The position numbers and the translations under genes are program-made. A model generated the notes under the pieces. It was not told where the DNA came from. It made no database searches and saw only the letters and a program-made list of their open reading frames with translations. From positions 14,453,224 to 14,517,223 of the forward strand of contig OW121743.1 of the NCBI GenBank assembly GCA_933228675.1: a stretch of DNA of 64,000 nucleotides. Reading direction: 5' to 3'. How positions within the stretch are numbered: the first letter of the stretch is position 1; each line of letters starts with the position of its first letter. Below, piece by piece: positions 35,545 through 49,324 of this stretch. This stretch comes from Stomorhina lunata. Lineage: Eukaryota; Arthropoda; Insecta; Diptera; Rhiniidae.

Positions 35545-38500
35545 AAGAAATTTATACCAAGTTTTCTATAGAAAAGTAGACGATCGTCAAAGTTTTTTAC
35601 AGAAAAGTTGACGATCGTCATAACTTTTCTATAGAAAACTATGACGATCGTCAGAACTTTTCTATAGAAAACTATGACGATTTTTTTTATAGAAAAGTTG
35701 ACGATCGTCAAAGTTTTCTATAGAAAAGTTGACGATCGTCAAAGTTTTCTATAGAAAAGTTGACGATCGTCAAAGTTTTCTATAGAAAAGTTGACGATCG
35801 TCAAAGTTATCTATAGAAAAGTTGACGATCGTCAAAGTTTTCTATAGAAAAGTTGACGATCGTCAAAGTTTTCTATAGAAAAGTTGACGATCGTCAAAGT
35901 TTTCTATAGAAAAGTTGACGATCGTCAAAGTTTTCTATAGAAAAGTTGACGATCGTCAAAGTTTTCTATAGAAAAGTTGACGATCGTCAAAGTTTTCTAT
36001 AGAAAAGTTGACGATCGTCATAGTTTTCTATAGAAAAGTTATGACGATCGTCATAGTTTTCTATAGAAAAGTTATGACGATCGTCAAAGTTTTCTATAGA
36101 AAAGTTATGACGATCGTCAAAGTTTTTTATAGAAAAGTTATGACGATCGTCAAAGTTTTCTATAGAAAAGTTATGACGATCGTCAAAGTTTTCTATAGAA
36201 AAGTTATGACGATCGTCAAAGTTTTCTATAGAAAAGTTATGACGATCGTCAAAGTTTTCTATAGAAAAGTTATGACGATCGTCAAAGTTTTCTATAGAAA
36301 AGTTATGACGATCGTCAAAGTTTTCTATAGAAAAGTTATGACGATCGTCATAGTTTTCTATAGAAAAGTTATGACGATCGTCATAGTTTTCTATAGAAAA
36401 GTTATGACGATCGTCATAGTTTTCTATAGAAAAGTTATGACGATCGTCATAGTTTTCTATAGAAAAGTTATGACGATCGTCATAGTTTTCTATAGAAAAG
36501 TTATGACGATCGTCATAGTTTTCTATAGAAAAGTTATGACGATCGTCATAGTTTTCTATAGAAAAGTTATGACGATCGTCATAGTTTTCTATAGAAAAGT
36601 TATGACGATCGTCAAAGTTTTCTATAGAAAAGTTGACGATCGTCAAAATTTTCTATAGAAAAGTTATGACGATCGTCAAAGTTTTCTATAGAAAAGTTGA
36701 CGATCGTCAAAGTTTTCTATAGAAAAGTTATGACGATCGTCATAGTTTTCTATAGAAAAGTTATGACGATCGTCATAGTTTTCTATAGAAAAGTTATGAC
36801 GATCGTCATAGTTTTCTATAGAAAAGTTATGACGATCGTCATAGTTTTCTATAGAAAAGTTATGACGATCGTCATAGTTTTCTATAGAAAAGTTATGACG
36901 ATCGTCATAGTTTTCTATAGAAAAGTTATGACGATCGTCATAGTTTTCTATAGAAAAGTTATGACGATCGTCATAGTTTTCTATAGAAAAGTTATGACGA
37001 TCGTCATAGTTTTCTATAGAAAAGTTATGACGATCGTCATAGTTTTCTATAGAAAAGTTATGACGATCGTCATAGTTTTCTATAGAAAAGTTATGACGAT
37101 CGTCATAGTTTTCTATAGAAAAGTTATGACGATCGTCATAGTTTTCTATAGAAAAGTTATGACGATCGTCATAGTTTTCTATAGAAAAGTTATGACGATC
37201 GTCATAGTTTTCTATAGAAAAGTTATGACGATCGTCAAAGTTTTCTATAGAAAAGTTATGACCATCGTCATAGTTTTCTATAGAAAAGTTATGACGATCG
37301 TCATAGTTTTCTATAGAAAAGTTATGACGATCGTCATAGTTTTCTATAGAAAAGTTATGACGATCGTCATAGTTTTCTATAGAAAAGTTATGACGATCGT
37401 CATAGTTTTCTATAGAAAAGTTATGACGATCGTCATAGTTTTCTATAGAAAAGTTATGACGATCGTCATAGTTTTCTATAGAAAAGTTATGACGATCGTC
37501 ATAGTTTTCTATAGAAAAGTTATGACGATCGTCATAGTTTTCTATAGAAAAGTTATGACGATCGTCATAGTTTTCTATAGAAAAGTTATGACGATCGTCA
37601 TAGTTTTCTATAGAAAAGTTATGACGATCGTCATAGTTTTCTATAGAAAAGTTATGACGATCGTCATAGTTTTCTATAGAAAAGTTATGACGATCGTCAT
37701 AGTTTTCTATAGAAAAGTTATGACGATCGTCATAGTTTTCTATAGAAAAGTTATGACGATCGTCATAGTTTTCTATAGAAAAGTTATGACGATCGTCATA
37801 GTTTTCTATAGAAAAGTTATGACGATCGTCATAGTTTTCTATAGAAAAGTTATGACGATCGTCATAGTTTTCTATAGAAAAGTTATGACGATCGTCATAG
37901 TTTTCTATAGAAAAGTTATGACGATCGTCATAGTTTTCTATAGAAAAGTTATGACGATCGTCATAGTTTTCTATAGAAAAGTTATGACGATCGTCATAGT
38001 TTTCTATAGAAAAGTTATGACGATCGTCATAGTTTTCTATAGAAAAGTTATGACGATCGTCATAGTTTTCTATAGAAAAGTTATGACGATCGTCATAGTT
38101 TTCTATAGAAAAGTTATGACGATCGTCATAGTTTTCTATAGAAAAGTTATGACGATCGTCATAGTTTTCTATAGAAAAGTTATGACGATCGTCATAGTTT
38201 TCTATAGAAAAGTTATGACGATCGTCATAGTTTTCTATAGAAAAGTTATGACGATCGTCATAGTTTTCTATAGAAAAGTTATGACGATCGTCATAGTTTT
38301 CTATAGAAAAGTTATGACGATCGTCATAGTTTTCTATAGAAAAGTTATGACGATCGTCATAGTTTTCTATAGAAAAGTTATGACGATCGTCATAGTTTTC
38401 TATAGAAAAGTTATGACGATCGTCATAGTTTTCTATAGAAAAGTTATGACGATCGTCATAGTTTTCTATAGAAAAGTTATGACGATCGTCATAGTTTTCT

Positions 38501-40830
38501 ATAGAAAAGTTATGACGATCGTCATAGTTTTCTATAGAAAAGTTATGACGATCGTCATAGTTTTCTATAGAAAAGTTATGACGATCGTCATAGTTTTCTA
38601 TAGAAAAGTTATGACGATCGTCATAGTTTTCTATAGAAAAGTTATGACGATCGTCATAGTTTTCTATAGAAAAGTTATGACGATCGTCATAGTTTTCTAT
38701 AGAAAAGTTATGACGATCGTCAAAGTTTTCTATAGAAAAGTTGACGATCGTCAAAGTTTTCTATAGAAAAGTTATGACGATCGTCATAGTTTTCTATAGA
38801 AAAGTTATGACGATCGTCAAAGTTTTCTATAGAAAAGTTATGACCATCGTCATAGTTTTCTATAGAAAAGTTATGACGATCGTCATAGTTTTCTATAGAA
38901 AAGTTATGACGATCGTCATAGTTTTCTATAGAAAAGTTATGACGATCGTCATAGTTTTCTATAGAAAAGTTATGACGATCGTCATAGTTTTCTATAGAAA
39001 AGTTATGACGATCGTCATAGTTTTCTATAGAAAAGTTATGACGATCGTCATAGTTTTCTATAGAAAAGTTATGACGATCGTCATAGTTTTCTATAGAAAA
39101 GTTATGACGATCGTCATAGTTTTCTATAGAAAAGTTATGACGATCGTCATAGTTTTCTATAGAAAAGTTATGACGATCGTCATAGTTTTCTATAGAAAAG
39201 TTATGACGATCGTCATAGTTTTCTATAGAAAAGTTATGACGATCGTCATAGTTTTCTATAGAAAAGTTATGACGATCGTCATAGTTTTCTATAGAAAAGT
39301 TATGACGATCGTCATAGTTTTCTATAGAAAAGTTATGACGATCGTCATAGTTTTCTATAGAAAAGTTATGACGATCGTCATAGTTTTCTATAGAAAAGTT
39401 ATGACGATCGTCATAGTTTTCTATAGAAAAGTTATGACGATCGTCATAGTTTTCTATAGAAAAGTTATGACGATCGTCATAGTTTTCTATAGAAAAGTTA
39501 TGACGATCGTCATAGTTTTCTATAGAAAAGTTATGACGATCGTCATAGTTTTCTATAGAAAAGTTATGACGATCGTCATAGTTTTCTATAGAAAAGTTAT
39601 GACGATCGTCATAGTTTTCTATAGAAAAGTTATGACGATCGTCATAGTTTTCTATAGAAAAGTTATGACGATCGTCATAGTTTTCTATAGAAAAGTTATG
39701 ACGATCGTCATAGTTTTCTATAGAAAAGTTATGACGATCGTCATAGTTTTCTATAGAAAAGTTATGACGATCGTCATAGTTTTCTATAGAAAAGTTATGA
39801 CGATCGTCATAGTTTTCTATAGAAAAGTTATGACGATCGTCATAGTTTTCTATAGAAAAGTTATGACGATCGTCATAGTTTTCTATAGAAAAGTTATGAC
39901 GATCGTCATAGTTTTCTATAGAAAAGTTATGACGATCGTCATAGTTTTCTATAGAAAAGTTATGACGATCGTCATAGTTTTCTATAGAAAAGTTATGACG
40001 ATCGTCATAGTTTTCTATAGAAAAGTTATGACGATCGTCATAGTTTTCTATAGAAAAGTTATGACGATCGTCATAGTTTTCTATAGAAAAGTTATGACGA
40101 TCGTCAAAGTTTTCTATAGAAAAGTAGACGATCGTCAAAGTTTTCTATAGAAAAGTAGACGATCGTCAATGTTTCCTATAGAAAAGTAGACGATCGGCCA
40201 GGTTTTCTATAGAAAAGTAGACTATCATCATAGTTTTCTATAGAGTTTTCTATAGAAAAGTTGACAAACGTCCGAGTTTTCTATTGAAAAGTTATGACGA
40301 TCGTCATAGTTTTCTATAGAAAAGTTATGACGATCGTCATAGTTTTCTATAGAAAAGTTATGACGATTGTCATGGTTTTCTATAGAATAGTTATGACGAT
40401 CGTCATAGTTTTCTATAGAAAAGTTATGACGATCGTCATAGTTTTCTATAGAAAAGTTATGACGATCATCATAGTTTTCTATAGAAAAGTTATGACGATC
40501 GTCATAGTTTTCTATAGAAAAGTTATGACGATCGTCATAGTTTTCTATAGAAAAGTTATGACGATCGTCATAGTTTTCTATAGAAAAGTTATGACGATCG
40601 TCATAGTTTTCTATAGAAAAGTTATGACGATCGTCATAGTTTTCTATAGAAAAGTTATGACGATCGTCATAGTTTTCTATAGAAAAGTTATGACGATCGT
40701 CATAGTTTTCTATAGAAAAGTTATGACGATCGTCATAGTTTTCTATAGAAAAGTTATGACGATCGTCATAGTTTTCTATAGAAATCGTCTTTATTTTCTA
40801 TAGGAAAGTTGACAATCGTCTATGTATTCT
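35545..40830 (+). repeat. 33-bp double-palindrome satellite (TATGACGATCGTCATA + TTTTCTATAGAAAA)
   Basis: About 160 monomers. The 33-bp unit is two perfect dyads: TATGACGATCGTCATA (16 bp) and TTTTCTATAGAAAA (14 bp). The left ~450 bp use a 31-bp version with 'gttgacgatcgtcaaag'; 36010-40100 is extremely homogeneous; 40100-40300 and 40780-40830 are degenerate edges. Because 33 is a multiple of three and the unit has no stop in several frames, open frames up to 692 codons appear on both strands (repeating MTIVIVFYRKV or DDRHNFSIENY). These are artefacts. Confidence 0.97.
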
Positions 40831-41685
40831 AATGAATATCTAGAGATCGCTTCGGTTTAGCGGTCTCAGTTTATTCCATTGATTGTTTTTTTTTTTTTTT
40901 TTGTTTAACATTATCATTAAAGATATTTAAACAGTAGCACGTAATATCGAAAATATTTATCTTTTATATCTTTAGTGTTTATTTGAGCATTAAGACCTAA
41001 ACAAAATGACGCGGAAATGTCTGTTATTTTCGGTGACAATAGATTTGAACAGAAAATTAAATAATCATGATCTAGCAAATTTGAGGCAGTAGAACACTTT
41101 TGGTTTGAATGAACTAAAAATCAATAAATAAAAAGGAAATTATCAAAAAAGGGGGAAGTTTAAACTTAAAATTGAAACCTAAGACATTTGTGAGAATTTT
41201 TCAAACCAAAACAAATTGAGTATCAACATTGACCAGCTGAACTGGATCAAAATTTTGAATACATTTTTTTTTTAAATTTCAATTAATTTGAGCTTTTATG
41301 TTTGTACCATTTATAACAATTTGTTCCACTACTTTAAATTAGTTCTGAATGTTTTATCTTAATTAAACTCTATTATTTGTGAAATCTTAGTTAAAATTAA
41401 TAAAACAAATTATCATGTTAACTTATGAAGTAAAATTGACATAAAAGTGTCAGAAAAAGACTGACGAACTTGACCACAAAATGTCTGAACTTTGATCACT
41501 TTTTGCTTTAAACGGAGTTTGGATTTAAATTTTTATTAACAAAAAAAAATTTTTTAATTAACATTGAAACCAAAATAAATTTGTTAAAAAAGAAATATTA
41601 AAATATGACATAATAAAAAAAATATGAACTTAAAACCTCAAATTTAAATTAAAACAAAAATATTAAAATTAAACTTTAGAAAACT
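40831..41685. other. Single-copy spacer between inverted CGATCG satellites
   Basis: AT-rich, with an 18-20-base T-run near 40885. Around 40970-41060 the sequence is more mixed ('aaaatgacgcggaaatgtct'). No gene recognised. It lies at the centre of the pair 35545-40830 / 41686-44755. Confidence 0.5.
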
Positions 41686-44600
41686 AAAGACGATCATCAA
41701 GATCATCTAATTTTCTATAGAAAACTAAGACTATCATCAACTTTTTTTATCGAAAACTATGACGATCGTCAACTTTTCTATAAAAAACCATGACGATCGT
41801 CAACTTTTCTATAAAAAACCATGACGATCGTCAACTTTTCTATAGAAAACCATGACGATCGTCAACTTTTCTACAGAAAACCATGACGATCGTCAACTTT
41901 TCTATAGAAAACCATGACGATCGTTAACTTTTCTATAGAAAACCATGACGATCGTCAACTTTTCTATAGAAAACCATGACGATCGTCAACTTTTCTATAG
42001 AAAACCATGACGATCGTCAACTTTTCTATAGAAAACCATGACGATCGTCAACTTTTCTATAGAAAACCATGACGATCGTCAACTTTTCTATAGAAAACCA
42101 TGACGATCGTCAACTTTTCTATAGAAAACCATGACGATCGTCAACTTTTCTATAGAAAACCATGACGATCGTCAACTTTTCTATAGAAAACCATGACGAT
42201 CGTCAACTTTTCTATAGAAAACCATGACGATCGTCAACTTTTCTGTAGAAAACCATGACGATCGTCAACTTTTCTATAGAAAACCATGACGATCGTCAAC
42301 TTTTCTATAGAAAACCATGACGATCGTCAACTTTTGTATAGAAAACCATGACGATCGTCAACTTTTCTATAGAAAACCATGACGATCGTCAACTTTTCTA
42401 TAGAAAACCATGACGATCGTCAACTTTTCTATAGAAAACCATGACGATCGTCAACTTTTCTATAGAAAACCATGACGATCGTCAACTTTTCTATAGAAAA
42501 CCATGACGATCGTCAACTTTTCTATAGAAAACCATGACGATCGTCAACTTTTCTATAGAAAACCATGACGATCGTCAACCTTTCTATAGAAAACCATGAC
42601 GATCGTCAACTTTTCTATAGAAAACCATGACGATCGTCAACTTTTCTATAGAAAAACATGACGATCGTCAACTTTTCTATAGAAAACCATGACGATCGTC
42701 AACTTTCCTATAGAAAACCATGGCGATCGTCAACTTTTCTATAGAAAACCATGACGATTGTCAACTTTTCTATAGAAAACCATGACGATCGTCAACTTTT
42801 CCATAGAAAACTATGACGATCGTCAACTTTTCTATAGAAAACCATGACGATCGTCAACTTTTCTATAGAAAACCATGACGATCGTCAACTTTTCTATAGA
42901 AAACCATGACGATCGTCAACTTTTCTATAAAAAACCATGACGATCGTCAACTTTTCTATAGAAAACCATGACGATCGTCAACTTTTCTATAGAAACCCAT
43001 GACGATCGTCAACTTTTCTATAGAAAACTATGACGATCGTCAACTTTTCTATAGAAAACTTTGACGATCGCTAACTTTTCTGTAGAAAACTATGATGATT
43101 ATCAACTTTTATATAGAAAACTTTGAGGATCTTCAACTTTTCTATGAAAAACTTTTGACGATCTTCAGCTTTTCTATAGAAAATTTTGACGATCTTCAAC
43201 TTTTCTATAGAAAATTTTGATGATCTTCAACTTTTCTATAGAAAACTTTGACTATATTCAAATTTTCTAAAGAAAACTCAGACGATCATTTACTTTTTTA
43301 AAGAAAACTTTGACGATCGTCAACTTTTCTGTATAAAACTTTGACGACCGTCAACTTTTCTATAGAAAACTTTGTCGATGGTTAACTTTTCTATAGAAAA
43401 CTATGATGGTCTTCAACTTTTATATAGGAAACTTTGAGGATCTTCAACTTTTCTATGAAAAACTTTTGACGATCTTCAACTTATGCATGGAAAACTTAGA
43501 CGATCTTAAACTTTTCTATAGAAAACTTTGAAGATTTTCAACTTTTCTATAGAAAACTTTGACGATCTTCAACTTTTTTATAGAAAACTTTGACGATCTT
43601 CAACTTTTCTATAGAAAATTTAGACGATTGTCTACTTTTCTATAGAAAACTTCGACGATCGTCAACTTTTCTATAGAAGACTTTGATGATCTTCAACTAT
43701 CCTATAGAAAACTATGACGATCGTCAACTTTTCTATAGAAAACTATGACGATCGTGTACTTTTCTATAAAAAACTATGACGATCGTCAACTTTTCTATAG
43801 AAAACTACGACGATCATCAATTTTTCTATAGAAAACTACGACGATCGTCAACTTTTCTATAGAAAACTATGACGATCGTTAACTTTTCTATAGAAAACTA
43901 TGACGATCGTCAACTTTTCTATAGAAAACTATGACGATCGTCAACTTTTCTATAGAAAACTATGACGATCGTCAACTTTTCTTTAGAAAACTATGTCGAT
44001 TGTCAACTTTTCTATAGAAAACTATGATGATCTTCAACTTTTATATAGAAAACTTTGAGGATCTTCAACTTTTCTATGAAAAACTTTTGACGATCTTCAA
44101 CTTTTCTATAGAAAATTTTGACGATCTTCAACTTTTCTATAGAAAATTTTGATGATCTTCAACTTTTCTATAGAAAACATTGACTATATTCAAATTTTCT
44201 ATAGAAAACTCAGACGATCGTTTACTTTTTTAAAGAAAATTTTGACGATCGTCAACTTTTCTATAGAAAACTATGACGATCGTCATCTTTTCTATAGAAA
44301 ACTTTGACGATCATCAACTTTTCTGTATAAAACTTTGACGACCGTCAACTTTTCTATAGAAAACTTTGCCGATCGTTAACTTTTCTATAGAAAACTTTGA
44401 CGATCTTCAATTTTTCTATAGAAGACTTTGACGATCTTCAACTTTTCTATAGAAAACTTCGACGATCTTCAACTTTACTATAGAAAACTTTGACGATCTT
44501 CAACTTATATATAGAAAACTTAGACGATCTTTAATTTTTCTATAGAAGACTTTGAAGATTTTCAGCTTTTATATAGAAAACTTTGGCGATCTTCAACTTT

Positions 44601-44755
44601 TCTATAGAAAACATTGACGATCTTGGACTTTTTTGTAGAAAACTTTGACGATCTTCAACTTTTCTACAGAAAACTTTGACGATCTTCAACTATTCTATAG
44701 AAAACTCACACGATCGTCTAGTTTTCTATAGAAAGCTTGGACGATCGTCATTGTT
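41686..44755 (-). repeat. 31-bp satellite CATGACGATCGTCAAC + TTTTCTATAGAAAA, inverted
   Basis: About 99 monomers of 31 bp. The reverse complement corresponds to the 31-bp form at the left edge of the 35545-40830 array. The first 1.3 kb are homogeneous ('aaaccatgacgatcgtcaac'). From about 43070 the array is heavily mutated ('gatcttcaac'). A segment near 43070-43320 recurs at about 44000-44330 with shared errors ('gatcttcaacttttctatga', 'tcagacgatc(a/g)ttta'), an internal duplication of an already degenerate block. Confidence 0.95.
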
Positions 44756-45840
44756 GATTTGTTAATTCTCGTTTAATTAAAAAATTTAAAATAAAGATGA
44801 TTAAATTTGTTATTTATGATTATGCAAAATTAAATTTAAAATCTTTACACTGGGATGTCATCAGCATTTTTTCCGCCATTGAACAAAAAAATATTTTTTG
44901 TTAATAAAATTTTTATTATTCAATAAACCTGTAATTGTTAACATGGCTATAAATATTTCATTATTAACTGTTTTTTTGTTGCTTTGTTTCTCAATCACAA
45001 CAAAATTTATAATTATAAAAAAATGATAATTTCAAGATTTTTTTGTTGCGCCGTTTAATGTAAATTAATTAAAGATGACTTCAGATTTTAGCAAATTCAA
45101 AAGATTTTGTAAATTATCGAGAAAAATAAGAGAAGGGATCAATTAGAAATATTTTTTAAAGGAAAGGAGGAGGTGTTGAGCTGAATTTAGAAATGATTTA
45201 ACTAAATAATTTAGTCGTAAAGATTTACAATTTTTAAGTCATTATTCGAGGTTGTTAATTGTTATACAAAAGATTTTTTGAAGCCGGACCTTAAAATGCA
45301 AATTTGAATTTTTTGCTCCAGCTTTGCCAAAATATGACTTTCATTATTTTTCTTTATTTTTATTTTTTTTTTCTCCTAAGAAACCATTTAAATATTTTTT
45401 GAAATTACTTCACATTCCTCTTAAAATGCTAAACATTTATGGCATAACACTAATCACGTTTGCCAGAAGAAGACCTTACCACCATAATTACGATTTACTT
45501 TGAGTCCCGGGAACAAAGAACAAAGTCTTCTTTTTGAGGCCTTAAAGAGCAGAAGAAAAATTAAAATTCTTAAGGCATAGAGCCATGAAAATAAAAGAAG
45601 AGTCATAAAGAAAAGAATAATAACATTTCATTTGGAATTTTTCTTTCATAGTTTAATATTCTGAAAGCAAAATAAATTCATAAATAATTAAACTCAAATT
45701 ATTGCATAACATTAGAAAGTCATTAGATGAACAAATAAAAAAAAAAGAAAACAAGATGATGAAATGTTAAAAATTTCTAGACTATAGATCACGATATAGA
45801 TAGGACTTAAGATCACCCTATAATCAAGACAATAGATCAT
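44756..45840. other. Single-copy block
   Basis: AT-rich with a more complex stretch at about 45420-45570 ('cataacactaatcacgtttg', 'tttgagtcccgggaacaaag'). No open frame or RNA identified. 45780-45840 contains decayed 'actatagatcacgatata' motifs leading into the next satellite. Confidence 0.5.
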
Positions 45841-48390
45841 ACGATCGCCATAATTTTTATAGAAACTTTAGAAAATTAGGGCTCTCGTCCAAACTATAAT
45901 GAACTCTAACTTTTTTACAGAAAATTATGGCGATCGCCAACTTTTCTATAGAAAATTATGGCGATCGCCAACTTTTCTATAGAAAATTATGGCGATCGCC
46001 AACATTTCTATAGAAAATTATGGCGATCGCCAACTTTTCTATAGAAAATTATGGCGATCGCCAACTTTTCTATAGAAAATTATGGCGATCGCCAACTTTT
46101 CTATAGAAAATTATGGCGATCGCCAACTTTTCTATAGAAAATTATGGCGATCGCCAACTTTTCTATAGAAAATTATGGCGATCGCCAACTTTTCTATAGA
46201 AAATTATGGCGATCGCCAACTTTTCTATAGAAAATCATGGCGATCGCCAACTTTTCTATAGAAAATTATGGCGATCGCCAACTTTTCTATAGAAAATTAT
46301 GGCGATCGCCAACTTTTCTATAGAAAATTATGGCGATCGCCAACTTTTCTATAGAAAATTATGGCGATCGCCAACTTTTCTATAGAAAATTATGGCGATC
46401 GCCAACTTTTCTATAGAAAATTATGGCGATCGCCAACTTTTCTATAGAAAATTATGGCGATCGCCAACTTTTCTATAGAAAATTATGGCGATCGCCAACT
46501 TTTCTATAGAAAATTATGGCGATCGCCAACTTTTCTATAGAAAATTATGGCGATCGCCAACTTTTCTATAGAAAATTATGGCGATCGCCAACTTTTCTAT
46601 AGAAAATTATGGCGATCGCCAACTTTTCTATAGAAAATTATGGCGATCGCCAACTTTTCTATAGAAAATTATGGCGATCGCCAACTTTTCTATAGAAAAT
46701 TATGGCGATCGCCAACTTTTCTATAGAAAATTAGGCGATCGCCAACTTTTCTATAGAAAATTATGGCGATCGCCAACTTTTCTATAGAAAATTATGGCGA
46801 TCGCCAACTTTTCTATAGAAAATTATGGCGATCGCCAACTTTTCTATAGAAAATTATGGCGATCGCCAACTTTTCTATAGAAAATTATGGCGATCGCCAA
46901 CTTTTCTATAGAAAATTATGGCGATCGCCAACTTTTCTATAGAAAACTAAGGCGATCGCCAACTTTTCTATAGAAAACTAAGGCGATCGCCAACTTTTCT
47001 ATAGAAAACTAAGGCGATCGCCAACTTTTCTATAGAAAATTATGGCGATCGCCAACTTTTCTATAGAAAATTATGGCGATCGCCAACTTTTCTATAGAAA
47101 ATTATGGCGATCGCCAACTTTTCTATAGAAAATTATGGCGATCGCCAACTTTTCTATAGAAAATTAGGCGATCGCCAACTTTTCTATAGAAAATTATGGC
47201 GATCGCCAACTTTTCTATAGAAAATTATGGCGATCGCCAACTTTTCTATAGAAAATTATGGCGATCGCCAACTTTTCTATAGAAAATTATGGCGATCGCC
47301 AACTTTTCTATAGAAAATTATGGCGATCGCCAACTTTTCTATAGAAAATTATGGCGATCGCCAACTTTTCTATAGAAAATTATGGCGATCGCCAACTTTT
47401 CTATAGAAAATTATGGCGATCGCCAACTTTTCTATAGAAAATTATGGCGATCGCCAACTTTTCTATAGAAAACTAAGGCGATCGCCAACTTTTCTATAGA
47501 AAACTAAGGCGATCGCCAACTTTTCTATAGAAAATTATGGCGATCGCCAACTTTTCTATAGAAAATTATGGCGATCGCCAACTTTTCTATAGAAAATTAT
47601 GGCGATCGCCAACTTTTCTATAGAAAAGTTGGCGATCGCCAACTTTTCTATAGAAAATTATGGCGATCGCCAACTTTTCTATAGAAAATTATGGCGATCG
47701 CCAACTTTTCTATAGAAAATTATGGCGATCGCCAACTTTTCTATAGAAAATTTTGGCGATCGCCAACTTTTCTATAGAAAATTATGGCGATCGCCAACTT
47801 TTCTATAAAAAATTATGGCGATCGCCAACTTTTCTATAGAAAATTATGGCGATCGCCAACTTTTCTATAGAAAATTATGGCGATCGCCAACTTTTCTATA
47901 GAAAATTATGGCGATCGCCAACTTTTCTATAGAAAATTATGGCGATCGCCAACTTTTTTATAGAAAATTATGGCGATCGCCAACTTTTCTATAGAAAATT
48001 ATGGCGATCGCCAACTTTTCTATAGAAAATTATGGCGATCGCCAACTTTTCTATAGAAAATTATGGCGATCGCCAACTTTTCTCTAGAAAATTATGGCGA
48101 TCGCCAACTTTTCTATAGAAAATTATGGCGATCGCCAACTTTTCTATAGAAAATTATGGCGATCGCCAACTTTTCTATAGAAAATTATGGCGATCGCCAA
48201 CTTTTCTATAGAAAATTATGGCGATCGCCAACTTTTCTATAGAAAATTATGGCGATCGCCAACTTTTCTATAGAAAATTATGGCGACCGCCAACTTTTCT
48301 ATAGAAAATTATGGCGACCGCCAACTTTTCTATAGAAAATTATGGCGATCGCCAACTTTTCTATAGAAAACTAAGGCGATCGCCAACTTT
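45841..48390 (-). repeat. 31-bp satellite ATGGCGATCGCCAAC + TTTTCTATAGAAAA
   Basis: About 82 monomers of 31 bp, mostly identical. The first dyad is GGCGATCGCC, so nearly every unit contains GCGATCGC. Some units lack one base ('aaattaggcgatcgcc', near 46733 and 47164). A subtype with 'aaactaagg' occurs as runs at about 46945-47035 and 47470-47520 and as the final unit. One unit (near 47625) uses 'aaagttggcgatcgcc', giving a 16-bp dyad. A short open frame at the right edge (48311-48532) is read-through. Confidence 0.97.
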
Positions 48391-49324
48391 ATGTAAATTC
48401 ATGTTTATAAATCCATATTTATTTCGTTTTAAAATTTATTACATTTGCTGTCACTTCAACTTCCAAATCTTTTCAAAATCTAACGGCGTCATAACAATTT
48501 TGCATAAAAATAGTAACAAAAGAAATACGTGATGCGTATGTCTCGCAAGTGGAGTAGAGTTCAATGAACGTCTAAAAGTGTTAATATGATTTCACCCTTT
48601 AAAATTAATTATTTACATAGAAGGAAATATTTCTAGAAAAAGACAAAAAAATAAATCTAAAAAGTTAAAAGAATAATTTTGTTGATTTATTGAAAAATTT
48701 TTGCGTGTAAAAGTGAAATAACATAAACAATATTTCAAGTCAAACTCAGACATAATCCGGTTCGATGGACCAATTAAATAGTTTACTACTCCAATTTGTA
48801 AAAGTCTAAAGCTTAGAAACTTTTCTGCTGATCGGATTTAATTTATTTGAAATATTTGTCATATAGATCTTTTGATGTCACATTTTCGAAATCCGACTTC
48901 CAACCAAACCTTTTTTGGCTCACTTTTTTGATCATCTTAATCTTTAACCATCAGTTTTCAAAAAAGGCCTAATTTGTGCTATACCTTTTTTCAAATATTT
49001 ACTTATCTAAAAGGCAGTTGACTTAATAATTTTTTTGATTGATTGTCTGATTTGTCTTGAAGAGAATTGGCCAACTTTGCTGAAAAAATCAATTTAATAA
49101 CAACAATTGACGCAATTTAACCAATCTAAGGTGCGCTGTGATCTATTGGCAATAAAAACTTTAAATCATTATATTTGTAAAATACCAAAATAATAAAAAT
49201 TTGTTAATTAATTTATGATTTATTTTTAATAAGGGATTTTACTAAAGCTCACACAGATATCTAAAGGAATTTAAAGTCCAGAAAGTACTGTAGGTCAGAC
49301 TATTCTATAGTCCAGACCATAAAT
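48391..49324. other. Single-copy block
   Basis: AT-rich with a middle section of mixed composition (about 48750-49080, for example 'cataatccggttcgatggac'). No gene or RNA recognised. Its right end has 'agactattctatagtccaga', an isolated CTATAG dyad just before the next satellite. Confidence 0.5.

Noticed and set aside
35987..40803. Open frames of 169-692 codons on both strands (MTIVIVFYRKV and DDRHNFSIENY repeats)
   Set aside because: They arise only because the 33-bp satellite unit is a multiple of three and lacks stops in these frames. They exist on both strands at once and end where the period changes to 31 bp.
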